Below, piece by piece: positions 40,379-55,300 of a DNA stretch of 64,000 nt. The stretch's first letter is position 1, and every line of letters starts with the position of its first letter. Source of the stretch: Plumapathes pennacea (taxonomy: Eukaryota; Cnidaria; Anthozoa; Antipatharia; Myriopathidae); NCBI GenBank assembly GCA_964036295.1, contig OZ038469.1, forward strand, positions 11,775,591 to 11,839,590. The letters run 5' to 3'. The notes under the pieces are model-generated. The model was not told the DNA's origin, did no database searches, and worked only from the letters and a program-made list of their open reading frames with translations. Both the position numbers and the translations under genes were made by a program.

Positions 40379-43300
40379 CTAAAATAATTGAGCTGAGATT
40401 AGACCAAGGTATCGGAAAATTATGCGCAACGTTTTACGTGCACTTGAAACAGTAGAGAGCTATTTGTTCATGTGTCTTTTTTTCCCCCTTTTGGTTAATT
40501 CGACCCTTCTCTATTTTAACTACAATTTTACGTGCACTTGGAAAGTATATGAAAGGAGTTTATCAGCAAATAAAGAAAGAAAATTTACAGAAATCAATTG
40601 TTTACCTTAGTCACGTCAAGCTTTGGCCTGCTGTTTTTCTCCTTTTCTTCCACTAAATTCTGTTTAGCAAGCGTGGAAGGACACATAATGCTGTCAGTAA
40701 TAATAGTCATACAAGTTCATCTTCAAATTGAGGTTGTATGCGATGCGTCGAGCAGGCCCTGCACGTTCCCATACCTTTCTTTAGGTCGTGTACACGTTAC
40801 GGTTTCTAAAAGGGCTAAAAGTTGCAACTCCCACAAACTCCTTCAGAACAGGGTATAGTGAGACGTCCGGCTGCTATTACACTTTGTGAGGAAAACTTGC
40901 ATGAAATCTGAGACTGGGGCTTAAGTGTTCATGCCCTCTGTTTCGTAAAATTAGCTTCGTTGCTCTTTTTCCTTAGAAACTGTTTGGTGGAGCAGACTTT
41001 TTGCTAGTTTGCTGCCTTCATTTTCATAATTGACAATAACTGCATCTTCTCTTAACAAAACGACAAAGCAAATAACAATAAGTAGTTTATGGGCATTGGT
41101 CGGTAGGGCTACATTCATACCTGTTGCTCTTCCTCATCCAGGACGTTGTCTGCAAACAGCACGGTATTATTTCAAGTTAGTAGTTAATCTATATGATTAT
41201 TGGATTAAACGATTAATTTAAACGATGCGAATGAGATGATGACTGAAACTACAGTTGAGTACGGTGTGATTGTCAGGTTGAGGTGAGCTAGGGCCATGTG
41301 GTCAAAAGGAGAGAATCAAGTTAGAATAAACAAAAGTTATCAAATAATTAATTAAGCAGAGCATTCCTAAGATGGACAATAGAAGTGTTCAGGTGTGCAT
41401 TATCAAGTGGTCATCGTTAATTAATAATAAGTTAATTTTATTAGTAAGCTAATTATTAATAAGTTAATTTTATTAGTAAGTTAATTATTAATAAGTTTAT
41501 TTTATTAGTAAGTTTGACTTAGTTAGCTTGAATAATGTAGCTCAATCCAAGGGAAACTTAACTGCCAAACTGCAAAGGGCACTTACAACCTTTATGCCAA
41601 TCAATTTCTCGACTGATTGTTTCTGAGTTGATCACTGAATCAGTTCAATCAATGCATATTTCATGGCTGCAGGATTGAGAAGAATGTCCAATGTCAAGCC
41701 GTTTGCAAAGCATATTTCTATATTTGCGTAATATAATGTTACCCAACAAACTATGAAAGCAAAATGACTTTGAATGAAAGAACTGTACTCAGGGATAAAG
41801 ATCTTGAGCACAACAATATGAATTCTTGGAATGGGTTTGACTTTGCTGTCGTTGAAGCACTAAAAAGGGATAAAAAGGGACAAAAAAATTAAGCGAGATA
41901 GGGAGAAAATATAGTATTTTCTCTATGTGTTATTCCAAGATCTTTCGGCATCACGAATATGTATGGTGCGTTGACAAAAAATACAATTCAAGCGGCAACT
42001 GCGTGATTATCTCTATATTTTAATTACTTTTATAAGTAACTGAAGCAGCATCACTGTCTATGTATTATGTTTTTTGCTCTCAGCACGACAAATACATAAA
42101 ACTATTCGTTTGCTTAACAATGACATCTTTCTCTTGTCCGCTAGATATTGAATGTTCCAAGATTCGCTACTAAGCCGTGGAACTTGGAGATACTGAGAGC
42201 TGTGGAGCAGTCTATCCATCTCCGTAGTTTACAATTTCAGAGTTTTATAGATTTAACTTACTAATCATATCATTTCTAATATTTCTCTTCGTCATGATTT
42301 TTCCAATAAATGGAATATTGAAATTAAGATAGCAATTTAGTTATCGTAATTTTAATCATGGTATTGCAATTAGTGTTGAATTTAATTAGTAATGTAGATA
42401 CATCTATAATTATAAATCAGATAGTAGAATTTGTCTAATAGAAGGCTTTTTAAGAGATACATTTACTAGGAATTTTATATACACGATCGTATTTTGAACG
42501 AAATGCTTTTAGCTCTTGGGCGACTCGTGTATAAATAAAGGATTGATTGATTGATTGATTGATCGTCTCTCTTCTCAGCTAGACTTCATCATTGTGCCAA
42601 GTCTCCCTTTCTCTTCGTCTTTCTGTCTGCCTATATCTCTGTCTCTATTCTTGTTACTGTTTGTCCTTCTGTCCGTATCTTTTGGTCTCTGTATCTACTT
42701 TTCCGTGTCTGTCTGTCTGTACACTGTGCAACATCACAAAACCAAAGCCACAGTGCAGGAGCTCAGAGTGCATAGTTCGTAAGGTGCAAGTCAAAATTGC
42801 TTCTGTTGCGGGAGGGCTGGGCCCGGTTTTTCGAAAGCCGATTAAGCTAATCCAGGATTAACGAAATTCTTTCTCTCGACCTCTCTGCCAATAAACTGCA
42901 GAGTTTTGTTCGAAGATGGATTAAAAAGCTTGTTCCAGCTTAAAAGCGCATAAAGGAAGTTGTGGACGAAACGTTCACATTTTCAGGCATATAAATGCCA
43001 TGAAAGTTTAGACCTAATCCAGGATTAGCCTAATCGTGCTTTGAAAAACCGGGCCATGTGCACTACCAGATGCCTTGAGCAAGATAAGGTGCCAGGTGCA
43101 ATAAATGTACCTCCTTCCCGCACCTAACGCTGAGCAATTCTTTGTTTGTTAAGTCAGTTGTAAGTTTCAATCTGTCCCCGAAATGGAACATGCCCGACTA
43201 TGCTTTGCGTCATTCATGCAGTTTTCAAAGGCCCCGTCCACACTAACCCGGTTAATTTTGAAAACGGAGGTTTTGTATGAAAACGCATCGAATGTTTTCC

Positions 43301-46300
43301 ATCCACACTACCGTTTTCGAGTCGTTTTTGCTGTCCACACTAATACGTGTTTTCAAAAATATCCATTTTCGGTCACCGAAAACGCGTCTTAGTGTGGACG
43401 GGAGGCCAAAACGGATAAATAAATATCCGTTTTCAAATTTATCCGGATTAGTGTGGACGGGGCCAAAGTCTCGATATCATTCACTTCACGTTGAGTTTTT
43501 ATCGAAAAATATCTATATCTTTCCCGGATGAAATTCTGAAGAATCTTGATACTCCTCGTGACGCCCAGAATCGGATGAATGAACAGATGGACAGAAGATC
43601 GAATGAGAATGAATGAATTAATAAATGGATAAATAGATGAAGATGAATGAGAATGAAGGAACGAACGAATGAACGAACGAACGATTGAAGAAGTAATCGA
43701 TAGGGTTGAATTGGTGAAATAAAGTGCTTTTCCGTTTTGATTTGGCCGTTTTCGTCCTTGTCTTTGAGTTGGTGTTCATATGAATGATGGTTTGCGTATT
43801 CACTGGTGTATGGCATTGACGCATGGATGACGACAAAGCGTAAGTGGAGGATGTACCGAGGTCAGTTTTCCTCATTCTCTACCTTTCAGTTTTGGTAGCA
43901 TAACACTTTTTAGAACATCACTGCATCTTTTTTCCACTTCTTCAGCAAGCGTTGGTTTGTAAAAATAATTGTAGTTTCCCTGAATCTCTTTCAGCTCATC
44001 CTAAAACAAAGAGAATTACGCTGCTGAGTCAGTGTTGAAGACAGGGCATGCAATGGGAAGTCTACATTAGAACATGTTCACTCTTACTTCGAAAAACAGT
44101 ATAGTCATACCGACAAAAACATATCGGCCCTTATGTTTAACATCAAGAAAATACACAAACTCAATAAACGGCCAGTAAAAGCACAAACATAAACAAGAAC
44201 TAAGTACTGTATGGGTATAAACACAGAAACGATTTAGGCAAGCACATGGAATGAACATGGGCCCAATCAAACGGTAGACACCAAAACACTGGCCTAAGTA
44301 CAAGCACAGACGTCAACAGCAGTACGGAAACGAACAAATACTACGGCAGACAAACACAAAAGCCAAGAAATGTATTGGTATGCAAGAAAAAAGGGCTTGA
44401 CTTCGATTCAAGTCGAACTGTTTTCGTTCGAGCTGTTATTGGTGCTGTACTTTGGTTTGGATATTTGTTTATGAATCTATGTGTAGAAAGTTCAACTTAC
44501 CCCTTTTGCTCCCAGCACGATTCTGACGGCTGTCTTGGTATCCCCACCCTGCAGACACGTGTGGAGCTTGTCTACTTTCATCTTGTTTGAGTCCCGGATG
44601 CAAGCGACCAATGCCTTCAATCCGTCCCTCAGGTTACCGGTCATCTCGCTATCGAGAGAGTCTTCAATGTCGCACTTGGCCCACTGCATAGCGTCCGAAA
44701 AGTAGAGAAAAACGTTGTGAGTAAAAACACTGATAAAAGGATGCAAGTAAAAACTGGTGCTCACTGCAGATGGAAGTCGAAACACAATAGCACAATGGCA
44801 TAATCATCATCCTGCAAACTCTTTCTCAAGGAGGGAAAAGTTTCGTCTTTTAGCTAACCTGTCACCCCTGAACTCATTATATAAATGTAAGTTCTCCTAA
44901 TCATTCAGGAAGAAACGGCATGAGTGCCGTAGTGAGAAATGACAGCTTAATCAGTTTTAGCTAAGCAAGCTATCAAATACCAAACTCTCCTTGCTGTGTG
45001 ATACATCGAGAGATGGAGTAAGAAAATTGAACTTGATCACTCTCAGGGGTAAAAGGGTTGAACCTTCTGTACGTGTCACGTGGGTTGATCACGTGCTTAC
45101 CTGCTTGTACTCTGGCAGCATGACCTTCAACTGAGCGATACTGCGGACAGTGAAAATTTCAACAAACTTTTCTTCGTTGGTACCCCATTGTTTTATGCCA
45201 GCCTGTAAAATACAAAAGTAACAAAATATAAGAAAAAAAATGCTTCCTGTAATTTGAGAAGTCTAATAGTTCTCTAGTATCTCAGAGCCCAGTTGTTCAA
45301 AGGATAATGAAACTAATCCTGGATTAACTCAACACGACTTCCTCGATATGAGCCAGAGCAAGTCATTGTCCCTCGCCCTCAGTCTCTTCTCTTTCGAAAT
45401 ACAAAATGGCGGCATTGCGAATAAACGTGTGTTTCACCCGCAGCCAGTAAAGACCGCCAGCTACAAGGCTAATATTTGGTTAAAACTCTGAACTTTGTTG
45501 GCTCAGACAAACCGGAGCAGACGATTACGTGTTTGTTTAATAATTTCATGTGCGCCTCTCAAAATTGATCAATGGTGTTTCTAATCGAAGCCACTTTCAA
45601 AATTACGCGCAGTTGCCCGACCATCTGATGATAAAATTGGTAGGCAGAGTAAAGCTGGTGTTACACTGGTCGATTCGCAACGACGATTTGCAACGCCGAT
45701 TTGCTCCAAATCCACGCAACGGCGTTGCAAGTTTTTGAATCGCTTTCAAAAACTTGCAACGCGTTGCAGCACTGCAAACATCGCGAAAAATCGTTCGCAA
45801 TGGGGTGTTACACCTCAACGATTTTTAGCGCAACATCGCATCGTTGCAAATCGTCGTTGCAAATCGACCAGTGTAACACCACCTTAAAGGACTGCTTCTT
45901 TGGTCAATAACGCAAATATGTAGAAACAAAAGCAAGCTGGGCAAAGAGATTTAGTTGATAGACACTCGTCTATACCGGAAGTAAAAATTACTATTCGCTA
46001 CTGCGCATGACTGTGAAAGTGACCAGCGTTTCTCTTCATGACGCGCGTTTTGATGCGGATGCGGATACATACAGTCAATTGTATTTATCATTCGATGCTT
46101 TTCCCCCTCTCTTTCGATTGGCCGAGAGACTACTGCGTCACCTGAAAGTAAGTGCCTACAAGTATGTGCCTGCTCATGCGTACTACTGTTTTCGGCGTGT
46201 CAACTGCAAGTAATATTCTACTCATGCGCAGTTTTCATGAACAAGGCAGCTCGTTTTCGCTACAACGCGCGCTTCCCAACGTATCTTATGCCAAATAATT

Positions 46301-49300
46301 TGTGAAATGCAAGCTCACTCCAATGATAAAACAATTATTAAACTCGGTTATCGCAAAATATAGTGAATTGCCAGTGTCTCGCAGATCATTTATTTGCCGA
46401 TTACGGATCTGCTCGCCACTGGCAAATCACGATATTTTGCTCAACCTCGTCCAATAATTGCTTATCATCGCGCGTTTATGACTTGTGTCTAAAGTTTCTG
46501 ACTGACCTCTAACAAAGCTTCAGCATCCTTATGAGCCAGCATTTCGTTCACGTCCTTCGACTCATCTCGTTGACCCTGTGATTACACAACAACAAAACCA
46601 AAAGAAAGTAAACTTGATAAGCTGACGTTTTAAAAACGTTTTCCCCTTTAATCCTTTTTCTCAATTTCAGCAAGTACGAACGGGACCTTATTTCAAAGTA
46701 GTTTGTTATACAGTCAAGTCCCTCTTAACGGACACTCCTCTAAGACTGACACCTGTTAGGAGCGGTCCCTGCCGTTTCTTCAGTCATTTACTCCAACTGA
46801 ACTCTCTTTTAAGACACCTCTTTAAAACGGACAGTTGGAGCTGGTTTCGAGGGTGTCCGTCTTAGAAGATCTTATACAGTTGAATGTAATCAAAGTTCTA
46901 CAAATAGTCCTGGGCATTCCGTACTCTTGTTTAGAATGTTTGGTCGGTAAACTGATTCCTCGGTTTAGAACTCACTCGAATCAAGATGTGTGGACAGCTT
47001 CTGTGAGGCAGTAAAGGTATTCAAACCCAAGATGAACTGAAACTTTTCCCAAAACAAGAAACTGTATGGGCTCTTTCAGTTATTCCTATTCCGGGATAGA
47101 CGCAAACAAACGCATCCTTAAGGTGCCGAGTCACGTAGCAGGGACATGTACAGCAGCGACAAAATCGGGCTCCGTTCATACGCAGGGACATGTACAGCAG
47201 CGACAAAATCGGGCTCCGTTCATACGCAGGGACATGTAGCGGCGACATGCAGCAGGGATAAAACCACAACATGTACATACAAAAGGAAATGTAGCTGGGA
47301 CATGTCCCCGGGACAAGAGGTGGCGACCTGTCCCCTCGTCTGAACTAGTATGTTTCAAATAATGCAACAAAAATTGTGTAGCAGTTTTGTTCCTGCGACA
47401 CAACCAGTTGACTTTCACTGGACATGTCCCAGGGACAGATTTTGTGGAATAGTTGCGTCCCCTTGTGTGAACGGCAATGCAACTTGTATCCGCAACATGT
47501 CCCTATAAAATGTCCCTGCTAAATGACCGTTTTTGGCGCTGCTTCATGTCCCTGCTACATGAGCCCTAGTGTGCCGGCACCTTTATAATTACCTTGCAGA
47601 GTTCAACTAATAGTTTCTCAAACTCTCCGTGAGTTTCGTCGCGTATGTCTTCTTCCACAGGCTTGCCATATTCTGAAGAAAAAAGAGAAGACAATGTAAG
47701 TCAATGTGAAGAAAGTCTCTTGTCTCAATATAATTCAACTTACTCTTCTGATATTCCTTTTTCATTGCAGCTATTTCCTGCGAAAAAAAAAAAAAGAGAA
47801 AAATTACGTCATGTAAACGGGATAAACGACAATAAAGTAACTAATTAGACTGTGAAGCAAACAATAGGATCCCCCTACAATCTTCAGTACACTTAGGGTC
47901 TAAGTACCAAGTTCTTCGTTAAGATAATTTAGATCACATAATCATAGTCTTTAAATAAGGACACCTCGGGAAGCAGAAAGAGTGTCCGTAACTGGAACTG
48001 TCCGCTTACGAGAATGAGTAAATACAGAGTTTGACTGAGCTTGAGTTTAAACGGGGTTTCGTAACGGTGTCCGTATTAGAACTGTCCGCTTACGAGAATG
48101 AGTAACTAAAGAGTTTGACTGAGCTTGAGTTTAAACGGGGTTTCGTAACGGTGTCCGTATTAGAACTGTCCGCTTACGAGAATGAGTAACTAAAGAGTTT
48201 GACTGAGCTTGAGTTTAAACGGGGTTTCGCAGCGGTGTCCGTATTAGAACTGTCCGCTTACGTAAGTGTCCGCCCGAGAGAGCTTCGACTGTAGTATATA
48301 TCACTTACCGCGTTGCTTAACGGACACAACATCTCAATCAGCAGTTGTTCATTGGTACCCACTCCCTGCAAAGTAAAGAATTGACGATACAACGCGTTAA
48401 TCATCCCTCGTTTGACAAAGTCATGCAAGAAAGTTCCACGAAATAGAAAATAAAACAACAGAGCAGAGCCACCCATAACAACGTTCCAAGAAAGTGAAGA
48501 CCGTGGCGACGCAAAAGATGGAAAGACGACAAGAACGACACAAACTAGCAAAACAGCAAAATCAGGAGATGACAGAAAACTACCTATAAATGTAGATTGT
48601 AAAAAGGCAGCTTTTATTATCGAACTGTACCCAACGCAAGTTGGTAGTAGCTTCAGCTTTATTTGGCTTTAGTAGTTTCTGGACATGTGTTGCATCTTCA
48701 TACCTTTTCCCATCTAATTTTGGATACCGGCTTTGAATAAACGCAACTATAAACTGAGCTGAAACTGCAATGAATTTGCGTTTTCCTTTTTCTTTCTTTT
48801 TTTTGTTTTACTGGATGCTGCTGCTAGAACCCAATTTTATTACCTGCTTCCTGATTTTCTAAGACGCATCACCTTAACTACATGTAACTTGTCTAAATAA
48901 TACTCTCCTACATCGCTATAGTTGTCTCACAGTAGGTTGGGTGCCTGTCAAAAGTCGACTTTTTTTCTTACCTTCATGGCCTGGTATATACTCCTCGCGC
49001 GGTATTGGTCTGGGGACAAGAGCTGAGCAGCCACGGCTTCGTGAATGTCCTCCTCGACTTTCTGTTCCAGTGCTTCGAGTAACTCCTGAGGAAAGATTCG
49101 TTTCGTCCTATCAGCTTCACGGCTCAAACTGGAGGGGTCTTAATTTTCTATCAGTAGCTTTTCTCTCTAACCATTTTACAGCACGGTTCCGAGGAGGTAA
49201 CAACAACAACACAAGTTTATTTATACTCATCAATTGCACGAAAGTTGTTCAAGATAGGAACCTCTACACAACCGTTTGATTTCCTGTTGAACATTTGACA

Positions 49301-52300
49301 TTGCGGACGCACATCGAACCAGCGGATGCAATCAGCTGGCTCTTAAACAACCAGGGGCCAATTCAATAAACATTTACAAGTGTATTTTACAAGTTGGACC
49401 ATTATTCAAACACCACTAAATCTGCTCTAATCAGACGAAAGTCCGCAAAATGTTGCAGAGAATATCGCATATGGATAGCTGCAACAGTACTTGGAAATGG
49501 TATTGAATTAAAGTGCATTTTAACGTGTGCAAAAATTTGTCCAACACTTGTACAGTACACTTGAAAATGATTTATGATTGGCCCCAGCAGTATGAACTCT
49601 GTGACACACACATAAAACTTTAAATTTGTAAAATACAGTTGGCTACTTGTCCCCAAGACATCAACTAAAGGAATTTCTGGCCATCATTCATCATTATTCC
49701 ATTTCCTCAGCGTTTTAAAACAAAGTCATTGTACGTCCTTCTTACAGCTAGTCAACAAGACGTGGGAATTCGGTATATATATTTTTTATTAATTGTCTAG
49801 GAAGCGATGGCTTTGAAAATGCCCTTCTTAATTACCTGCTTATTTCTCTTGTTGTAGTTGTCAGCCAATTTTTTCAGCTTTGCCTTGTCAGTGAGATTCT
49901 TTGATATGATTTCTTTGATCTGCTCCCTTTTGTTATCTGAGACACAAAAAATGCGTTCAAAGTATTCGATTGGTGAAATGTTCACCAGACTAACCAATGA
50001 AATGTAAAGTGACGTATGTAACTGTTTACCTTCGATTGCAATCTGAAGCTGGTCGCACTCGTCGACTTTCTTGTTCGCTGCAGCTTTGTTCTTGTCTCCT
50101 ACTCCTTTACTGTCTTTCTTTACAGTTGATGACTTAGAGGCGGCTGGTTTGGCCTTGTTATCCTTACCCTTAGGAAAATAAAATAGATCCCTGAGCTAAG
50201 AGTGTAAGGTGCACATAGATTAGTTGCCCTCATGAACTTGGACTAAAAGTTGTTCAAAAAACGATTAGGCCAAAAGTAATCCTGGAAAAGGTATTTTTAT
50301 TGTTTTGCTTACAGCCAAAAACTTCTTTTGCTTATATCTTGAGTTTGAACGAGCTCTCTAGTTGGTCTTCGATGAAAACCCTTCATTTTCTGCACAGGAG
50401 GATGGGGGAAATAATTATGTGTACTACTGCATTAGGTTTTTAAGAAAAGATAGGAGTAAATACCTACAAAGTTTAGAAACTAAGAGAGCTGCAACTGATA
50501 AAAACCCACCCTCATCCCCCACCCCCACCCCCACCCTCATCCCTCATCCCCACCCCCACCCCCACCCCCACCCTCATCCCCACCCCCCACCCCCAACAAG
50601 GGTCACAACCTGCACGGAACAAGGTGGAACGAGTGGGTATTAAAAGTTACTTGTACAGTCTTACCTTCGGCTGCTTCCGTTTATCGTTCTCTAGAATTAG
50701 AAGAAAGCAAAGATTAAGACAATTTCGTCAAGTTCCAGAGTGTATTGACCTAGCCACATAAACTTCAAGGTATAGGGCCCGTACGTAAGAGGAATATTTA
50801 CATGAAACAAAACATGTTTCCAAAGGTCTCAGAAAGATTCACTTGGTTTGTACAGAATAGACAGTGTTAAAAGTCAATCCCCATGATATATCTTTCTATT
50901 CAGGCAGTAAGTGGGATCAAAAATATACGGGAACTGACAAGCAGCATGTCTTAACTCAGCTGTCAGCATAACAAAATCAGTGTTACTTACCACCTTTTAG
51001 TCCCATTTTCGCCCTCAGCAGTTTCTTCATGTGTTCACTACACTTCTCATCCAATTCATCCTCCAGATTTTTCTCATGGTGCTTCTTGTAAGCTGCAACT
51101 ACCATTGCCAGTTCATCCTGCCATAAATAAGGACGCAAAGGATGTGAAAAAGGAATCTGAGTTTACTTTGGCAACTGATCAAGGAAAAGTAAACCATTTT
51201 TCTAACTGACAAATTTCTTACTTAATCAATGGGGTCAGTGAATGTCGGTCAACAAATGAGTCGGATGTTTCTCGACTCTGTGCCGGATGTCTCTCGGCTG
51301 TGACTCGGGTGTTTCTTGGCTCCTTCAAACCAACGAGTGTTGCAAAACACACTGAATTATTACTCAGATTGTGGGATGGTTTGATATCGTAATACATCAA
51401 AATCGGGCAATTACCGGAAACTGGTTATAACATTGCAGTAGTAAACTCAGTGATGTTTGTCTTGTTGCGACTTACTAACCTTGCTGATGCTGAGGATGAC
51501 TCGCGCCAGAGAAGCAATATCTCCGCTAACAACAAACCCATGGAGCTTGTCAGCGTAGAATTTGGACGGGTCACGAGAACATTTCACTGAAAAGGGGGAC
51601 AAAAGTACGGAGTTCAAAGCAACCTAAGTTTCTATCCTAAACGTACTTTTAATGATAATGATTCAACAGAAGTAACCACTTCACGAGTAAGGCCCTGTTT
51701 ATATAAGAAAACGTTGGCCCGGGGAACCGAGTCATTCTTCTCCCCAAGTCACGCTGGGCGCGCCAACTATTCATACATTTATTTATAAATCGAAGCGAGC
51801 GTTTACACGACAAACGACAACTTGTCTCGGGGAACAGGGTGACCCTGGCGGCAGGGTGGTGGGACAACTTTTTGCCATGTAAACACTTTGGCTCGGGGGT
51901 GGGGAGGGACAACTCGCATTTACCGAAGCCTGTTAGAAACAATTTCAGCATAATCGAAAACACAAGAGTACAGAAATCAACGATAAGACCTTTTTCCTTC
52001 AGTCCGTCATCCGTGGGCTTTATAAATTGAGTTTCAAAAATTTGACCAGGTTTACCCGGGACAACATTTTTCCATAAAAATAAACGCTCGGGTGGACGGG
52101 TTGTCTCGTACAACTTTTCTCCACATAAACAGGGCCTAACACACAGGGCGGTCCCGTTTTTCAAAGTTCGATATGTTAACCTAGGATTAAACAAAACTCT
52201 GCGTTTCATTAGTCGCTATTCTGGACCATTTTCTAAGAAAGCATGCATGTGGCGATCCTATAGCTCCCAGAACTTCTCAGTCGCTCCCACCGGGAGCAAG

Positions 52301-55300
52301 AGGAGCCAAGGAGTCAAAATGTCAGTCAACAGTCCTGGAGAGTACTCAACCCCAGGCTCAAACTATTTACCACAGTTTCATTATGTTAGTCATGAATATC
52401 TTCTCATTGTTCATTTACCTATGGCCAGGAAACCTTTCTCCAGATCTCCACTCATTTCTTTTAAGATAGATTCGTCGAGATCTTCACCAGTCAGCTGCAA
52501 GAGAAACGTTGCAATGTTTCATCACTCCAGGCAGTTGAAACATTGTGTTAACTTTCACGCATAGCAGAGAGAGCTCTTGGATTCCCAACTGCCCAACCAA
52601 CCCCTTGTTACAATATTCCCCTCTCAGCCAGTGCAATTAAAGCCTTTCATTCCTGAGCTGATAATACAAATCTATGAATCATTCAAGAAAAAAATCTATA
52701 AGTAATGTAGTGAACATTGGTAGCTGAATCCATTTTCATCTGAGCGAACTATCAAGTGGCAAATTCTCAATACTGTGGGATATATCTGTGGGGAAAGACT
52801 GAAGGAGAAAATTGCAGTTGATCACCCTCAGGAGTGATTGGGTAAGCTCTGCCACTGTTATCTTAATATGTGGATCACAATAGAGGTGTGCCGTTGTTAC
52901 CTAAAACGTAACAATAGCTTCGCGGGAAAAAAATGGTTTCCCTGGTATAAATTACAGAAATGGACAAAAGGCAATGGGAAAACGGAGGAGAACTACTTGT
53001 TGAGTTAATAGAATCGCGTACCTGTCTATACTCGATGAACACGGCGTGAAGGTGGTGCCTACTGCGGGCAGTCAGTATTTTTACGAATTGATCTTCATCA
53101 GTACCTATCGCTTTTAGTATGCCAGCCTACAGATCAAATGCAACCGATACTTAGAAGAAACGAACGTCATACAAAGACCGAGAGAGACAAAAACCGAAGA
53201 GAATAATAATTACCTGTGCCAAAGCTTCGGCGTCTTTCTTTACCAAACCTTTGTCCACTTTCGCCGATTCGTCTCTCTTGCCCTGTGCGTTAAAAATGAA
53301 CTATAAGTGACAGAAGAAAAGTACGGGCCGTAACAACTACAACAACCTAATACAAACTCAAAGGTTGATGTGGGTAAAGTTAACGCCCTGAAGGAGGCTT
53401 TACGCTGAAACCAGTATAGCAAAATAAACAATCAAAGAGAATACTCTATCTATAGTAAAAGGTGCTGGCCAAACTATTACCATGCAAAGAGTAACTAGAA
53501 AATCCTCAAAGTTTCCCGACGTATCTCCTTTGATGTCACTTTCCAAAGAACTCTTGTATTCTGTAAAGGATAGAAAATTCGCGTGTTTACTTGTGAATCC
53601 AACGTTTCAGGATAGGTTTTATTGGTGCAGTTTGTTTTTACCAAGACGTCGAGACTAAGCGACACACAAAAGACATTGTTAACATACTAAATCAATGGTT
53701 GATCATAAAATGCGGTCTTACCCCAGAAATATATAAGCTTTTATAAACGCGAAGTGACAATTCATGTTTTGACTTCATCGCGGTTAATTTACCTCGTGTA
53801 CAAATCATCGCACTATCTCGTGTTACTATGTTTGTTGCTTATGGCTTGAGATTTCAGAGCCGATAAAAAAATATATATATCAACAGCGCACTCTCCTTAA
53901 CTAAATAAAAGGAAGGTAAACTCGGTGATGATAGATAACCGTCAACGTTAGAGCGGTTTTCCGATGACTGTCGAAAACCAAAACCAAAGTAATCACACCA
54001 CCAATCAGTTCAGCCAATCGGAAATCAAAGTAATTCGCGTTTGGCCTTGCATTTGGTTTTACTTTCCAATCAGCAATGCGAGTACACGCCATCGCTAGCG
54101 TGAGAAGTGTTTGGTTTTGGTTTTGGTTTTGTTTCTGATTGGCTGAGCATGTTGACAAACTCGTGTGGACCAATCCAAAAGCGTAGCAAACGCAAAACCA
54201 AAGCAATGACATAATTACTTTCGACAGTCATCCGAAAACGGCTCTATACAACACTCTGGTTATTACAGTTAGCTTACACCATATTTTACGTTGTCAGTCA
54301 TAATTTATTCGTGTTAAATGTGGCTAAATGTGGTGCTAAATAAATTATTTGTCACACTACTTACGCTCAGAGTATTTCTGTTTAATTGCAGCAAGTTCCT
54401 AAAAAAAGTACAAAAAAAACGTTGGTTTTCTTTGTTTGTTTAGTTTCTTTTTTAAGTTCCAATTTTGTGATACAGCTCAGTAGCACATCTTCCTAAGCAT
54501 ATGAGATAATCTGTAGACAACTGACCTACAAATACAAACATATTCACAAACACACACCCACAAAATCATCCACACTTGCACACGTACACATTAACGAACC
54601 ACGCGCAAATATTTAGCTCTAGCATAATCACTAGTAGCATCACAGCACCAATAACCTACACCCACGCGCAAACATACAACTTTAACATAATCACTAGTAG
54701 CATCACAGCACTAATAACCTACACCACACCACGCGCAAACATACACTTTAGCATAATCACTAGTAGCATCACAGCACTAATAACCTACACCACACCACGC
54801 GCAAACATACAACTTTAACATAATCATTATAGTAGCGTCACAGCACAGCATTCTTAGAGCCAGAAGGTATGGACGGCTTTACAACACCAAAGTTCACAAC
54901 TTACATCGTTGGTCCTGGAGCACAAGACTTCGACCAGCATGTCCTCATCAGTTCCCAGGCCCTGAAGACGACCATGAGATAAGGATCTCGTTAACACATA
55001 AACTAGTCAGATAAACTCAATGTCACACACTTGACAAAGTAAAATTCCTAAAAGGACTTGTAAAAATTACAAATGCAATTACAGAAAACTTTATAACTCC
55101 TGACGGAAATTTGCGTTTGTCACTCGTACCTTGGTTGCGTTGTACAGACATTTGGCGTCATAGCATGCACTATCCAGCAAGAGACATTCCACGGCATCGT
55201 GCAGCTCCTCGCCCAGTTTGATTTTGAGTGCTTCGAGAAGAATCTGATGATCGAGAGACGCAGATGAAATAGGTACATATGCTTTACAAACATCAGCGAC

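Noticed and set aside
43499-43875. Minus-strand frames rich in Ser, Phe and His
   Set aside because: Produced by the tetranucleotide repeat; no splice context in the annexin gene.
45603-45910. Frames on both strands with related peptides
   Set aside because: They mirror each other because they cover the two arms of the inverted-repeat element at 45651-45889.
50362-50643. Pro/His-rich plus-strand frame
   Set aside because: Produced by the CCCCAC microsatellite.
51649-52209. 186-codon minus-strand frame
   Set aside because: It lies within the AGGCCCTGTTTAT-ended element in an annexin intron and has no annexin or other recognisable similarity.
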